A DNA stretch of 64,000 nt, taken from NCBI GenBank assembly GCA_023151115.1, contig JAKLJP010000001.1, forward strand, positions 397,339 to 461,338, read 5' to 3'. This document shows, in pieces, positions 54,880-64,000 of the stretch. How positions within the stretch are numbered: the stretch's first letter is position 1; each line of letters opens with the position of its first letter. The DNA is from Anaerolineae bacterium. GTDB lineage: Bacteria > Chloroflexota > Anaerolineae > 4572-78 > J111. The notes under the pieces were generated by a model. The model worked only from the letters and a program-made list of their open reading frames with translations. It had not been told where the DNA came from and did no database searches. Made by a program: the position numbers and the translations under genes.

Positions 54880-56682
54880 TTATTCCACCTTTTTGCCACT
54901 ATACTTACCGGCGTGGATAGCGGCGTGACACTGCTGGCAGACCACTACCGTTTTTCGATGCCGTTCCATCATAAACTTGACCCATTGAGGGGGTTGGGAT
55001 TGACCTTGATGTTTCTTGCGGATGTCTTTCAGGTGACGAATGTGGTGAACTCTGATCTGGTCGGATGAGCCACACAGTTCACATTCATCCGCCAGTAATC
55101 TTCTAACCAGTTCGTTGCGTCCGGGATGAAATTGCATCCGGTCATCTACCATAATGGCGGTTCGATTGTGCCGGATAGGTTTATTGCCAAATTGAGCACA
55201 GAGGGGTTTATCAGGATTGTTCGGATTAGGAATTTCGATGATGAGCGAGGTCATTCCTTCGTCTGATTTTCGTTTGTACTTCTTGTACACCCAGGTTGGA
55301 TGTCGTTTGTGTTTGGTCGCAATGGTCTTTGCCAATGACACCATCAGGTGATATTTAACCTTGTAGAGACTTGAGGCATTGTGAGCGTATTGGTAGTAGT
55401 TGATTAAGCCTTGAAGTTCCATCCCATAGGTTTTGATGATTTCGTAATCGGAGGCTTCCAGCAGGGCCGGACGGTGAATGGTGCGCCCTTTTCGGGTATC
55501 ACGGTGACACCACGCCTTGATAACTTCTTGGGGTACATTGAAAATAGGTCGTCCGTTAATTGACCGTCTTTTCGTTTGACCCCGTGTTTTGCGGGGGTCA
55601 TACTGCTGGTTGTCGTGGGCGATGTAGAGATCATAGCCCAAAAACCTGGCTCTTTCTTGAGTGGCGTGGGTAATCAGCGTCTTTTGTTCGGAGAGGGTAA
55701 GTTTGATGGTCTGGAGAAATTGAGACAGTTTCTCTTTGATTTGTATTGCTTCTGAGCGGGGTCCGATAAATCCCAGGAGGACATCATCCGCATACCTGAC
55801 ATATTTCAATCTGCGAAAGTTTGGGTCGTGCGTATCCTTAGTCGGGAGTTGGCTTCGTTCTTTATAGAGTTGTTTGTAGTACTGGATGTCGCCCTTTCGT
55901 CTGGTTTGGGTCAAGGCTGCGCCTAAACGGCGATAGGCCCTGTTCCATTTCCGTCTTTTACCCCGAGTGTATTGCGGGATGAGTTTCTTTTCGATGTATT
56001 GGTCCAGTTCATTTAGGATGAGGTTGGCGAGTAACGGACTGAGACCCGAACCTTGCGGTGTCCCTGAATAGGTGGACTGGTATTGCCAGTTCTCCAGGTA
56101 GCCTGCTTTCAGGAGGTCTTTGATGAGTTTAAGAAATTTGTGGTCTTTGATTTTCCGCCCCATAATGATTAATAGCTGGTCGTGGTCAATTTTATCGAAG
56201 CATTTTTCCAGGTCGGCCTCTACGAACCACTTTGTGCCGTGCCACTTACTGATTTCCTGAAGCGCGGTATGGCATCCTCGGTGGGGCCGATAGCCGTGGG
56301 ACAGTTCCGAGAATTGGGGATTGTAGTAGGCTTCCAGGATCATTCGGATGACTTCTTGCAGGAGTTTATCCCGCCACACCAAAATGCCGATGGGTCTGGT
56401 CTTACCCTTTTTCTTGGGAATGTTTACCCGCCTGACTGGAGTCCATTGATAAGTTCCTGTTTTGAGGTCGTTAATGATGTCAGCTATCCGTTGTCGGTTC
56501 ATATTCTGGACGGTGTCGTCAGGGTCAATACCAGGGGTGAGTGCTCCCTCATTGGCATAGAGCTTTCCATAAGCGGCCAAGTACAATTCTTCGTTGTATA
56601 GCAGCCGATACACTCTTTCCAAATCTAAGCCTTGTTGGCCTCTGTGGTGGACCATCTCTAAAATGGTTTGGGTCGTTCGCAT
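54880..56682 (-). CDS. ltrA: group II intron reverse transcriptase/maturase with HNH endonuclease
   Basis: 600 residues from ATG 56682; earlier codons read into intron RNA. RT blocks: RPIGILVWRDKLLQEVIR, YRPHRGCHTAL, GTPQGSGLSPLLANLIL and the catalytic YADD in LKYVRYADDVLLGF. A maturase domain follows, then a C-terminal HNH domain with CELCGSSDQIRVHHIRH and CQQCHAAIH. It splices and moves the intron. All catalytic blocks look intact. Confidence 0.9.
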   Translation of the reverse strand: MRTTQTILEMVHHRGQQGLDLERVYRLLYNEELYLAAYGKLYANEGALTPGIDPDDTVQNMNRQRIADIINDLKTGTYQWTPVRRVNIPKKKGKTRPIGILVWRDKLLQEVIRMILEAYYNPQFSELSHGYRPHRGCHTALQEISKWHGTKWFVEADLEKCFDKIDHDQLLIIMGRKIKDHKFLKLIKDLLKAGYLENWQYQSTYSGTPQGSGLSPLLANLILNELDQYIEKKLIPQYTRGKRRKWNRAYRRLGAALTQTRRKGDIQYYKQLYKERSQLPTKDTHDPNFRRLKYVRYADDVLLGFIGPRSEAIQIKEKLSQFLQTIKLTLSEQKTLITHATQERARFLGYDLYIAHDNQQYDPRKTRGQTKRRSINGRPIFNVPQEVIKAWCHRDTRKGRTIHRPALLEASDYEIIKTYGMELQGLINYYQYAHNASSLYKVKYHLMVSLAKTIATKHKRHPTWVYKKYKRKSDEGMTSLIIEIPNPNNPDKPLCAQFGNKPIRHNRTAIMVDDRMQFHPGRNELVRRLLADECELCGSSDQIRVHHIRHLKDIRKKHQGQSQPPQWVKFMMERHRKTVVVCQQCHAAIHAGKYSGKKVE

Positions 56683-57294
56683 CACGCGTATCCCCTTTCT
56701 ATTTTGAGATTTGATTGACCTGCCGTGCTTCGCCTGCCTAATGGCTCTGCCTGCCCCATTAGGGTTTGGATGTGTTGGGCTTTCCCCAACTCCGACTACT
56801 ACCACGGCTCCGGGACCGTGAGCCTCGCGGCTGTTAGGCCCTCCCGTGTTCCGTGCGAGAAAGGGACGTTTCTAGGTTGATTTAGGTACTCCGGTCGTGA
56901 CCTTGCCACTGTTCATTACAGTGTGTCTTCGTTAGAGTGTCGCTCAGGATGACCCCTACCCTATCATCCTAACTAACGAAGTATGGGTTTCAGCCAGTCT
57001 TCCCATAGACCCTGGCTTTTGTCACTGGTCACTAGAGTTCAACCAATCCAGGCTTTACCTTGTCAACCAGCCGTTGCGAAGTCCTCTTGACGGTTTCTGG
57101 CCCGTCTCACTTCGCTTTACTCGGATGCTTTGTTCAGTTTTGGGTTTCCCCTCGACCTAACCGAGTTCGACTTGTGAGTGTTAGCTTGACACTTTCTCAC
57201 AGTTCCCTGCGGGAACAATCTTTCTCGCCGTGACACGGCGCACGTAGGCCGCCAGCGAGGTGTCTAGGAGACCCTTTTCTGTCGTCCCCCCTCC

Positions 57295-57329
57295 GAACCG
57301 GGCTTGCATCTTTCGATGCACCACGGCTC
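57295..57329 (-). ncRNA. domain V of group II intron 2
   Basis: GAGCCG...CGGTTC lower stem and GTGCATC-GAAA-GATGC upper stem on the minus strand. Confidence 0.82.
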
Positions 57330-57338
57330 TCCAGTAGA

Positions 57339-58505
57339 TCATTCCGAATTATCCTGTCGTCTTTGTATAAGACGGCCCTTATGGATATTGGTGTGGCACT
57401 CAAAGCAAACCACCAGGGTTTTGCGACGAAGCGCGGCCATACGTTTTACCCATTCAGGTTTTTCCCGTCTTCCACGTTTTGTTAGGTTTTTGAGATGTCG
57501 AATATGGTGGACTTCGATATTTGTCCCTGATCCACATAATTCGCACTCATTTGCAAGCATACGTTTAAGGATTTCTGTACGCTTGCTTCTATAGACAGGA
57601 GGTTGGTCATTGAGGATTGCGAAAGGTTGTCGTTTTAGAGCCAGTCCACCGAATTGTGCTATTAGTGGTGGTTTGTTTTTACGTTCTACCTGTACCTCTA
57701 GACATCTCAGTGATTGACCTTCAGGTGTACTCCGAGTGGTAATATATTTTCGCGCAATTTTGGTTAGGGTTATCTGGTGTTTATGGGCAAGCGTTTTCAG
57801 AAGTGATGTTTCCATAACCCAGTGGAGATCATAGAACCAACAGACATTCTGAGCTAGCGCGAAGTATTGGACGATACCTTGATATTCCTGTTGGTAGCAC
57901 CTGACGATGCTGTAATCGCTGCTGTCCAAGAGTTCTTTTCTGTGGGTAGCGTATCCGTGTTTCATATAGCGTGCTTTGGCCTTGTCAACAACTTCCTTTG
58001 GGACTCGTAAACCGATTCTGCCGTTAGCACACCGACGACCTGTCTGATCGTGTTTGTCATTGGCTTGTTGGTTTACGATTTCGTAGCCGAGAAACACAGC
58101 GGCTTGACTTGTAGCGTGGGTGATGAGGGTCTTTTCTTCGGATAACTTCAATTTGAGGTTATCACGCAGAAATTCTCCAATCATTCGCTTGATTTCTTTG
58201 GCTTCGTATTGTGGGCCAGTGAATCCTAACAGCGCATCATCGGCATATCGAACATAGCGTAGTCGTCTAAAATCCGGGTCAGCCGGGTCTTTGGAAGGCA
58301 ATTGTTGGAGTTGCTTTCTTAGCTGCCGGGCTTGTTCTTTCCGTCCGCGTCGTTGATGATTAGCGATTTTGCTTGCTAGGTTTGTATATGCCGGGTTTTC
58401 TCGTCGTTCTAATCCTTTGGTGTGGGTAGGGATAAGCACCTTTTCGACATACTGATCCAAACGATCCAAGTAGATATTGGCAAGGATGGGGCTACAAACA
58501 CCACC
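57339..58505 (-). pseudogene. 5'-truncated group II intron reverse transcriptase
   Basis: The frame begins abruptly at GGVCSPILANIYLD (the end of the PQG block) and continues through LRYVRYADDALLGF, maturase and an HNH domain (CELCGSGTNIEVHHIRH, CFECHTNIH) to a stop at 57339. The N-terminal RT blocks are missing because the RIT element joined at 58505/58506. Confidence 0.88.
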
Positions 58506-58589
58506 TTATGCAAAGAAAGCGATTATGCAAAGTAATGGCCCCAACCAGGGCAGTTTTGGCCGTTTTTGGCCGATTTACTTTGCATAATC
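58506..58589. repeat. terminal repeats at the RIT element end
   Basis: TTATGCAAAG occurs at 58506-58515 and 58523-58532, and a 15-bp perfect inverted repeat GATTATGCAAAGTAA / TTACTTTGCATAATC lies at 58521-58535 and 58575-58589. These mark the end of the recombinase-trio element, just behind the third integrase stop. Confidence 0.7.
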
Positions 58590-58596
58590 TCCGAAC

Positions 58597-59387
58597 CTAT
58601 TTCAAATTAGATAGCCACGCCAGGAGTTCCTGATCCTTATTCCAATCCGGCAAATTGCTGTCAATCAGGTCGGGATAAGCCTTCTCAATCGCCTTCCGTT
58701 TCGTTTCCGTATCGGCCCGGGCATAAATTTCTGTCGTTTTGATATCGACATGACCCAAGAAATCACGAATGTAGATGAGATTTACCCCTGCCTGGAGAAG
58801 ATGCATGGCCTTCGAATGGCGAATGACGTGCGGTTTCACCTTCACCGGCACGATGGTCGATGACTTCCGGGCTGACTGGGCATATTTTGTGAGGATATAA
58901 GCAATGCCTTCCTTGGTTAGTTTATGGTGCTGATAATTTAAGAACAAGGGCTGCTGGTTTTTCCCTGGCTTGTTCAGATTGTTTTCCGTCAAATACGATT
59001 GAAGTAAGGAAACCGTGGGCTTTAGGATGGGTACTCTTCTGGTTTTATTACCTTTTCCATGGAGGACGATCACCGCTGGCGAATCCAGGGTGACATCCCC
59101 GACTTGGATATCAATCAATTCCTGGACCCGGGCTCCGGTATCATAGAGGACACTCAGGAGGGTCAGGTCACGCCGACCTTTGGCCGTCTGTTTATCCGGT
59201 TGTTCCAGAAGAAGTTTTATCGCTGCCGGAGTCAAGTGTTCCACGGTCGTTTTCCTGGCCTTTTTTAGGGGAATGGACATGACCTTTTGGAAATGATAAA
59301 GCCCAGCGGGTTCCTCACCTTGTAGGTAACGGAAAAAAGAATGGATGGCTGCCAGCCGTTGATTCCGGGTCGAAATACTGCATTTTC
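58597..59387 (-). pseudogene. RIT third tyrosine recombinase, C-terminal piece
   Basis: Reads STRNQRLAAIHSFFRYLQG, then the catalytic domain with TGARVQELIDI, HVIRHSKAMHLL and FLGHVDIKTTEIYARA (R...H-x-x-R...H...Y). The N-terminal piece lies at 60946-61168. Deleting the IS and one target copy restores a 337-residue frame exactly. Confidence 0.9.
59373..59387. repeat. 15-bp target-site duplication, left copy
   Basis: AAATACTGCATTTTC, identical to 60931-60945, flanking the IS. Confidence 0.9.
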
Positions 59388-60930
59388 TGTATTAGTCAAG
59401 GACATATTGCAGTAAGGAATAAAATGAGCCATAATAGCAAACATTATGAAAGGAATAAGTTATCCCCGAACAACGGTCGCTCAACGGAAAAAGCTGTTTG
59501 AGGTCTGGGAAGAGACCAAAGATGTCGGAAAAGCATGTCGTCAGGCCCGTGTGAGCGAACGGACATTTTATTATTGGAAGCCTCGTTTCGAGGCGGGTGG
59601 CTACTCAGCCTTAGAACAATTTGGCGATCATCGTCCGAAAAACCCGGTGCGGGTGGCAGCGGACGTTGAGCAGCAGGTGATCGAACTGCGTCACGCCCAG
59701 CCCAGTTGGGGCAAACGACGGATCGCCGATGAATTAGCCAAAAGCAACAACTGGCTGCCGGTGGTCAGCCCCAACACGGTCAGGCGGATTTTACAAGCGG
59801 CCGGGCTATGGGGTGGGTCAGAGCCAACCACCCCAAAAAAGAGTCCCCAAGCGTAAGTCGCACGGCGGAAGCGCCGGGACAAACGCTCAATGTTGACCTC
59901 TGTTTTGTCCCGGTCGAGCATCAAGCTGAGGTCAAGTTACCCGCCGTGAGTGGCTCATCGGGCCGGCTGGTGGTGGAACAAATCGTCACCGAAAAGGCTG
60001 AGCCTGACTATCCGGGTCAGGTCTTTGCTGACGAAACGTTAAGCTACCGCGAAGCGATGCTCAAGTTTGTGACCGCCAGTCAAGCCCAAGCGGAGCCAAA
60101 GGAGCCGACCGACAGAGACAAAGACAAAGCTGAGCTAAAGGCTCAAAAGAAAGCCTTACGCTGCCAGCAAGCGGACTTGCGCGACCAACACCGCCACCTT
60201 CGGGAACGTCGGCAGCAAGAAGACCAGGCCTGGCACCACCTCAAAGCCCAACGTCGGCAGCAACAACAGACCCGAAAAAAACAACGCCAGCCCGGTCAGC
60301 GGTTGCCGTGGGGCAGTCTCAGGGCTGAAGATGAACTGTGGTATCAGCTTCGTCAGCAGCGCCGGGTGCAAATCGAGCAACGAAAACAGGAGGATCAACT
60401 GTGGCGTCAACAGCGCTGGGCGCTGCGCCAACAAGCAGCCCAACTGCCTTTGGTCACGGTCTGGATTGCGATCTTGGTCATCACCGATAACTGTACCCGA
60501 CAATGTTTGGGCTTACCCCTTTTTGTGGCTGGCTCTCACCTCACCGCCGACATGGTCGTTGAAGCTTTACAGACGCTCTTACCGCCTGATTTACAGTTTC
60601 TCATTTCTGATCGAGGGGTTCATTTTACGGCCGATGTTTTCAAGAAGCTGGAGCGCGACGCTGAATTCATTCACGTGCTTATCGCTCGCCATCGACCGCA
60701 GTCCAATGGTATTGCCGAACGTTTCGTCCGCTCCCTCAAAGAATGGTTACGTGATAAATCCTGGCAGACCGTGCCAGAGTTAGACTTACTTTTAGCTCAA
60801 TTTTTGGCTGACTATAATGATCGCCCTCATCAAGGTTTACCTATGGCCGGCTTATCACCCAATGAATTTGCCAATCGAATTTGGCTTTTCTAATTGTCAT
60901 AATCATTGCTACATGTTCTTGACTAATACA
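59388..60930 (+). mobile_element. IS481/IS3-like insertion sequence
   Basis: 1543 bp. Terminal inverted repeats TGTATTAGTCAAGGACAT (left, 59388) and TGTATTAGTCAAGAACAT (right end, reverse) differ by one base. Flanked by a 15-bp direct repeat. It splits the third RIT recombinase. Confidence 0.88.
59446..60893 (+). CDS. IS transposase, two frames joined by probable -1 frameshifting
   Basis: Frame 1 (59446-59856) encodes a helix-turn-helix protein (RVSERTFYYWKPRFEAGG, WGKRRIADELAKSNNW). Frame 2 (to 60893) carries the DDE domain with NVDLCFV, ISDRGVHFT and SNGIAERFVRSLKEWL, and ends near NDRPHQGLPMAGLSPNEF. The slippery heptamer A-AAA-AAG sits at 59835-59841 in the correct register for a -1 shift. 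A Gln/Arg/Lys-rich coiled-coil block of about 130 residues is inserted between the first two catalytic acids, unlike standard members. Confidence 0.85.
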
Positions 60931-60945
60931 AAATACTGCATTTTC
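60931..60945. repeat. 15-bp target-site duplication, right copy
   Basis: AAATACTGCATTTTC; see left copy at 59373. Confidence 0.9.
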
Positions 60946-61168
60946 GATCGGTTTCAAGCCATTGGAGAAATCCTACGATCCGTTCACGGGAAAGCAGACC
61001 CAGGGTAATCCGCTCCGCGGGAAGGTTATGGACTTCCCCACAGTATTTGATCAACAATTTAAAGGTATCCCGGTAGGAATACACCGTATTTTGGCTGACA
61101 TTTTTTTGGGAGGGAAGATACACGGCCAGAAATTCCGTCAGATGTTGGGCGAAATCAGTCGGTTTCAT
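60946..61168 (-). pseudogene. RIT third tyrosine recombinase, N-terminal piece
   Basis: MKPTDFAQHLTEFLAVYLPS and NTVYSYRDTFKLLIKY are the SAM-like core-binding domain. It breaks at LETDRKCSI where the IS entered. Its ATG overlaps the upstream recombinase stop by 14 bp. Confidence 0.88.
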
Positions 61169-62141
61169 CGGCCTGACCTTCCAGTGCGGGAATGATGTCT
61201 GGATAGCAGGTTTCCAATTTCAAGGTCAGCTCCGGGAAAACATCTGCCGTTAGGCGGAGATAATAGGCGGTCTCTGCAAAAGAATCGTGCCCCAGGTAGG
61301 TTTTTAAGACCGGGAGATAGGCCGCTAAATCCTTTGCCTGTTCCCCCCATTTTTTCAGGCAGTGGACGGCATAGGTATGGCGAAAATCATGGACCCGGGG
61401 GCCGTGACCTCTACCATGGTGGGAAATACCGGCCTGCCACAAAAACTTGCGGAAGTTTTTATACACATTCCCGAGGGTCAGCGGTTTACTACCCAAGGCT
61501 GGAAAGAAATAGTCGTCAGGCCCTGGAAAAGGATGAACCTTTTTTGCATACTGACGGCATCTTTCGGCCAGGGCGTCGGACATCGGGACCAACCGGCGGT
61601 TATCCTTCTTGGCATGCTGGATGCTCAGAATACCGTTTTCAAGATCGACGTCGCCAACTTTCATCAACCTGGCTTCAGATACCCGCAGCCCACATAGATA
61701 AAGCATCCGGAATAAAACCGGCATAATCAGATGGCGCTCGGGAAATTCACGGCATGCCCAACATTGATCGGTTTTAGCAAAGAACCGGGATAGTTCGTCC
61801 TGGGTGTAAATATAGGGGACATACGGCTTTTCCGCAGGAAAATATCCTTTGGGGAGAAGGTAGGCCTCGACCCCGATGGAATCCAGGTATTTTGTGAACT
61901 GGCGCAGGATGCTGGCCCGAGCGCATTGGTTGGCCTGGGCCTCATAGGGTTTTTTGCGGCACCAAGTTAACACAATTTCTTGGGTGAGAGAGGTCGCCAG
62001 AGGATAGTTTTCTACCAGGTATCGGTCAAATCGTTTGAGCTGGACTTCCTCCGTCTCATAGCTATAGCCGAGCGCCTGTTTCAGCTCGACATGGCTGCGC
62101 AGGTAATCCTTGAAGAAGCTTTCATAAACGATTTTACCCAT
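61155..62141 (-). CDS. RIT second tyrosine recombinase
   Basis: 328 residues from ATG 62141; an upstream frame would add eight residues. The core-binding domain is followed by LCGLRVSEARLMKVGDVD (first Arg), HDFRHTYAVHCL (H-x-x-R region) and YLGHDSFAETAYYLRL (His and nucleophilic Tyr). It overlaps the first recombinase gene by 8 bp. All catalytic residues present. Confidence 0.88.
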   Translation of the reverse strand: MGKIVYESFFKDYLRSHVELKQALGYSYETEEVQLKRFDRYLVENYPLATSLTQEIVLTWCRKKPYEAQANQCARASILRQFTKYLDSIGVEAYLLPKGYFPAEKPYVPYIYTQDELSRFFAKTDQCWACREFPERHLIMPVLFRMLYLCGLRVSEARLMKVGDVDLENGILSIQHAKKDNRRLVPMSDALAERCRQYAKKVHPFPGPDDYFFPALGSKPLTLGNVYKNFRKFLWQAGISHHGRGHGPRVHDFRHTYAVHCLKKWGEQAKDLAAYLPVLKTYLGHDSFAETAYYLRLTADVFPELTLKLETCYPDIIPALEGQADETD

Positions 62142-63300
62142 GGCGAACCACCTCCTCCAAATCAAGGGCGCATTCCTTCAGCTTCTGGAGGTCAACTTTC
62201 AGGTAAACCGTCGTTGAGTCGGTATCGGCATGACCCAGGATGTCTGAAATGACGCCCAGGGGGGTATTGTTTTCAAGCAGCACACTGGCCAGGGTATGCC
62301 GTAAGGAATGCATGCCGCGTCGTTTTTTGAGCGTCGGGAGATGAGCCCGTGCCATATACCCTTTGATCAGTTGGTATAAATGGTCCGCTTCTGAAAATGG
62401 GCCAAACGGGGCCACATGTTTGACAAATAGATAGGGCGTGTCGATGTTAGGCCGGCCATATTTCAGGTAGTCAATGACCGCCCAGCCTACTTCGGCGGTC
62501 AGCGGCAGGGACAAAGGTTCTTTGGTCTTGGATTGGGTGAAAACAAGCCGCTTCTCTGCCCAATGGAAGTGCTCGAGCCTCAAATTCCTAATATCTGCGC
62601 CCCGTAGGCCCAGGCAACAGGCCAACAAGATGATCGCATAATCTCTTTTCCCTTTTGGACTGCCCCGGTCGATGGCCTCAATCAGCTTTTTTAGTTCATC
62701 TTTCGTCCAAACCGAAGGAATCCGGGTCTGTTTTCTGGCCTGCACCATCGGGGTCTGGGTTGAAAAATCAGTCTGGATTTCTCCGCTTTCGAAAAGGAAT
62801 TTGAAAAAGGTCCGCAGTGAGCAGATATTTTGTTCCACGGTTTTGTAAGTATAGCCCGCCAAGGTTTTGAGGTAGTCGTTGATCAAGCGGAGCTGGATAT
62901 CTCCGCAGCGGCTGACCTTTTGAGAATCAAGATAATCCATAAATCGGGCAGATTGTTTGACATAGTGGTCAATGGTGACGGGTGAATACCCTTTCTCGAG
63001 ACAGCTTTTTTGGAATCGCTGGCTGACCTCGACAAAATACGGTTTCGTCAGGATTTCCTTGTGTTTATAGTACCGGCGCAAAACGGTGTGATAGAGTTGG
63101 AAATCCCCAATCATCCGGATGATGCGCAGTTCTTGCGTCTCTGCCTGCGCAAGGGTGCGTTCAAAATCTTTTTCGAGAATATGAAAATGTTTTTCGACAA
63201 AATCAATTCCCAACTGTTCGGAAAAATAGATTTCTCCTCTCTCCTGCATGAATTGACGTAGTGGTTGCGCACTCAGACAGCGAGTCGTTGAAAAAGTCAT
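62134..63300 (-). CDS. RIT first tyrosine recombinase
   Basis: 388 residues. SVWTKDELKKLIEAIDRG leads into CCLGLRGADIRNLRLEHF (catalytic Arg), HSLRHTLASVLLENN and ILGHADTDSTTVYLKVDL (Tyr). Its ATG lies only 23 bp from the neighbouring transposase stop, so its original promoter and element end appear lost. Confidence 0.88.
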   Translation of the reverse strand: MTFSTTRCLSAQPLRQFMQERGEIYFSEQLGIDFVEKHFHILEKDFERTLAQAETQELRIIRMIGDFQLYHTVLRRYYKHKEILTKPYFVEVSQRFQKSCLEKGYSPVTIDHYVKQSARFMDYLDSQKVSRCGDIQLRLINDYLKTLAGYTYKTVEQNICSLRTFFKFLFESGEIQTDFSTQTPMVQARKQTRIPSVWTKDELKKLIEAIDRGSPKGKRDYAIILLACCLGLRGADIRNLRLEHFHWAEKRLVFTQSKTKEPLSLPLTAEVGWAVIDYLKYGRPNIDTPYLFVKHVAPFGPFSEADHLYQLIKGYMARAHLPTLKKRRGMHSLRHTLASVLLENNTPLGVISDILGHADTDSTTVYLKVDLQKLKECALDLEEVVRHG

Positions 63301-63323
63301 ATTTCGACAAGATTTAGAGATTG

Positions 63324-64000
63324 CTAAGAGCTATCTAAGGCAACCGGGACGTTACCGATCGAATGTAAATTTTCATTGGCAACGATAATTGCCAGACGTT
63401 CTTTAACAGATATAGATGAAATTGGCCAGAGTTGCTGCCCCGTCTGGAACAAGGGCATGGGACACTGGTAGGCGAAGGGACCATCCAGGTTGATTGTGAC
63501 ACCGGCCAAAGGGCCATCCGGGTCGAATTGCAGCAGTTGCCCGTCCGGGTTGGTCAAGACCCAGGCGGGGGTCTTGGCCGCCACGCGCACTTGAGGCCGA
63601 ACCTGCTGCAAGAGCTGGCTGAAGCGGTGGTTGTCGTCGTGGACTTGGTTGATCAGCCAAGCCGCGGCCCAATGAACGAAATTGGGCCAAAAGACCAAGG
63701 CGAACTGCTCTAACAGGCGCAGCCCCGCGGCCGAGCGAACCCGTAGTTTGGTCAGCCCGAACGTGCCCTTGCCCTGCTTGATCCCAGCTTCGACGTCCTG
63801 GCGCTGGTGATAAGTGGGAAATACCGCTGTGATCGGTAAGGGTTCGCCTTCGCTAAATGAGACCAGGGTCGTCTGTTTGCTCGTCTCGTCGGCTTGCCAC
63901 CGTAGTAAGGTCAACCGCACCGGATAAGGACAAGCCCCAAAGGCTTGCGCTGGGCTCAGTTCAATCGCCTGGGTTCGGGCACCGACTTGGGTCCAGACGG
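63324..64000 (-). CDS. transposase, DDE (IS4-like), 5' part off the window
   Basis: The frame is open to the window edge, reading TQVGARTQAIELSPAQAFGA before the GTG at 63920. YHQRQDVEAGIKQGKGTFGL carries the Y-x-x-R...E signature of IS4-type transposases (E near IKQGKG), followed by LVFWPNFVHWAAAWL. C-terminus at 63324. Right-hand boundary of the IS is not visible. Confidence 0.75.
   Translation of the reverse strand, partial: VWTQVGARTQAIELSPAQAFGACPYPVRLTLLRWQADETSKQTTLVSFSEGEPLPITAVFPTYHQRQDVEAGIKQGKGTFGLTKLRVRSAAGLRLLEQFALVFWPNFVHWAAAWLINQVHDDNHRFSQLLQQVRPQVRVAAKTPAWVLTNPDGQLLQFDPDGPLAGVTINLDGPFAYQCPMPLFQTGQQLWPISSISVKERLAIIVANENLHSIGNVPVALDSS

Larger units (their letters stand above)
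54776..57243 (-). mobile_element. group II intron 1, apparently complete
   Basis: On the minus strand the 5' end reads GTGCGCCG at 57243, the usual GUGCG start. The ORF, a domain V at 54833-54867 and a domain VI stem at 54779-54829 (GAGTGTCAG pairing with CTGGCACTC) follow, and the 3' end is at ...CTCTAC (about 54776). About 2.47 kb, normal for this class. Its 5' boundary touches the 3' end of a second intron. Confidence 0.78.
57244..58505 (-). mobile_element. group II intron 2, 5'-truncated
   Basis: Only the 3' half remains: ORF fragment, domain V (57295-57329), a domain VI-like stem ending CTGGCGGCCTAC at 57244, exactly before the GTGCG of intron 1. Upstream it stops at 58505 where the RIT element begins. 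Confidence 0.75.
58506..63300 (-). mobile_element. RIT element (recombinases in trio), interrupted by an IS481-like insertion
   Basis: Three overlapping tyrosine recombinase genes in one direction define the RIT family: 388, 336 and (reconstituted) 337 residues. The left end has palindromic repeats; the right end is abutted by another transposase gene and no matching terminal repeat is seen there. Confidence 0.82.

Noticed and set aside
58506..63300. Integrative phage or integron
   Set aside because: Three overlapping tyrosine recombinases with no phage structural or cassette genes fit a RIT element better.
1..64000. CRISPR array, rRNA or tRNA genes
   Set aside because: No regularly spaced repeats or recognisable RNA gene sequence was seen.

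Overview
The window looks like a chromosomal segment of an uncultured, facultatively or strictly anaerobic bacterium, most likely a member of the Chloroflexota. That placement is inferred from very long AAA/TPR transcription regulators, the style of the respiratory molybdoenzyme, group II introns and a moderately GC-rich sequence; no rRNA or tRNA gene was seen to confirm it. The left 8 kb (minus strand) is a near-complete operon for anaerobic aromatic ring degradation of the ATP-dependent benzoyl-CoA reductase type. It reads oah, bzdN, bzdO, bzdP, bzdQ, a small unknown gene, a hemerythrin, dch and a had gene cut by the window edge. Two large signal-transduction kinases and a heme A synthase follow. 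From 16.6 to 24.5 kb (minus strand) lies a membrane-anchored, Tat-exported type II DMSO-reductase-family complex whose alpha and beta subunits resemble nitrite oxidoreductase/nitrate reductase (NxrAB-like), with a TorD-like chaperone and a heme-b gamma subunit.

The most unusual content lies between 26.4 and 54 kb. Seven genes there are interrupted by a single in-frame TGA and continue in the same frame with the rest of the protein: two ArsM-like methyltransferases, two DsrE-family proteins, another SAM methyltransferase and two giant BTAD-AAA-TPR regulators. In each case the TGA is followed, 16 to 28 nt later, by a small hairpin loop with G in its first or second position, the form of a bacterial SECIS element. 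A third DsrE protein in the same window has Cys at exactly the residue where a sister has TGA. I read these as selenoproteins. The two regulators carrying the recoded UGA each sit near one ArsM/DsrE cassette, which suggests two paralogous selenium/sulfur/metalloid-responsive loci. An ArsR-rhodanese repressor with a visible promoter/operator heads the first. Around them are rhodaneses, a rhodanese-persulfide dioxygenase fusion, OsmC, an MFS exporter, a DMT transporter and flavoproteins. The selenocysteine insertion machinery itself (selA, selB, selC, selD) is not in the window.

The right 10 kb is a mobile-element pile-up. It holds remnants of a response regulator and a PEP-synthase-like gene, and two group II introns head-to-tail, the second abutting the 3' end of the first and the upstream one decapitated. 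Next is a recombinase-in-trio (RIT) element whose third integrase is split by an IS481-like element with a 15-bp target duplication, and last a transposase gene running off the window end.

Recurrent TGAC-N4-GTCA palindromes (CRP/FNR-like) occur upstream of the benzoyl-CoA operon/histidine kinase, the Nxr-like operon and the DUF364/cupin genes, suggesting a shared redox-responsive control.
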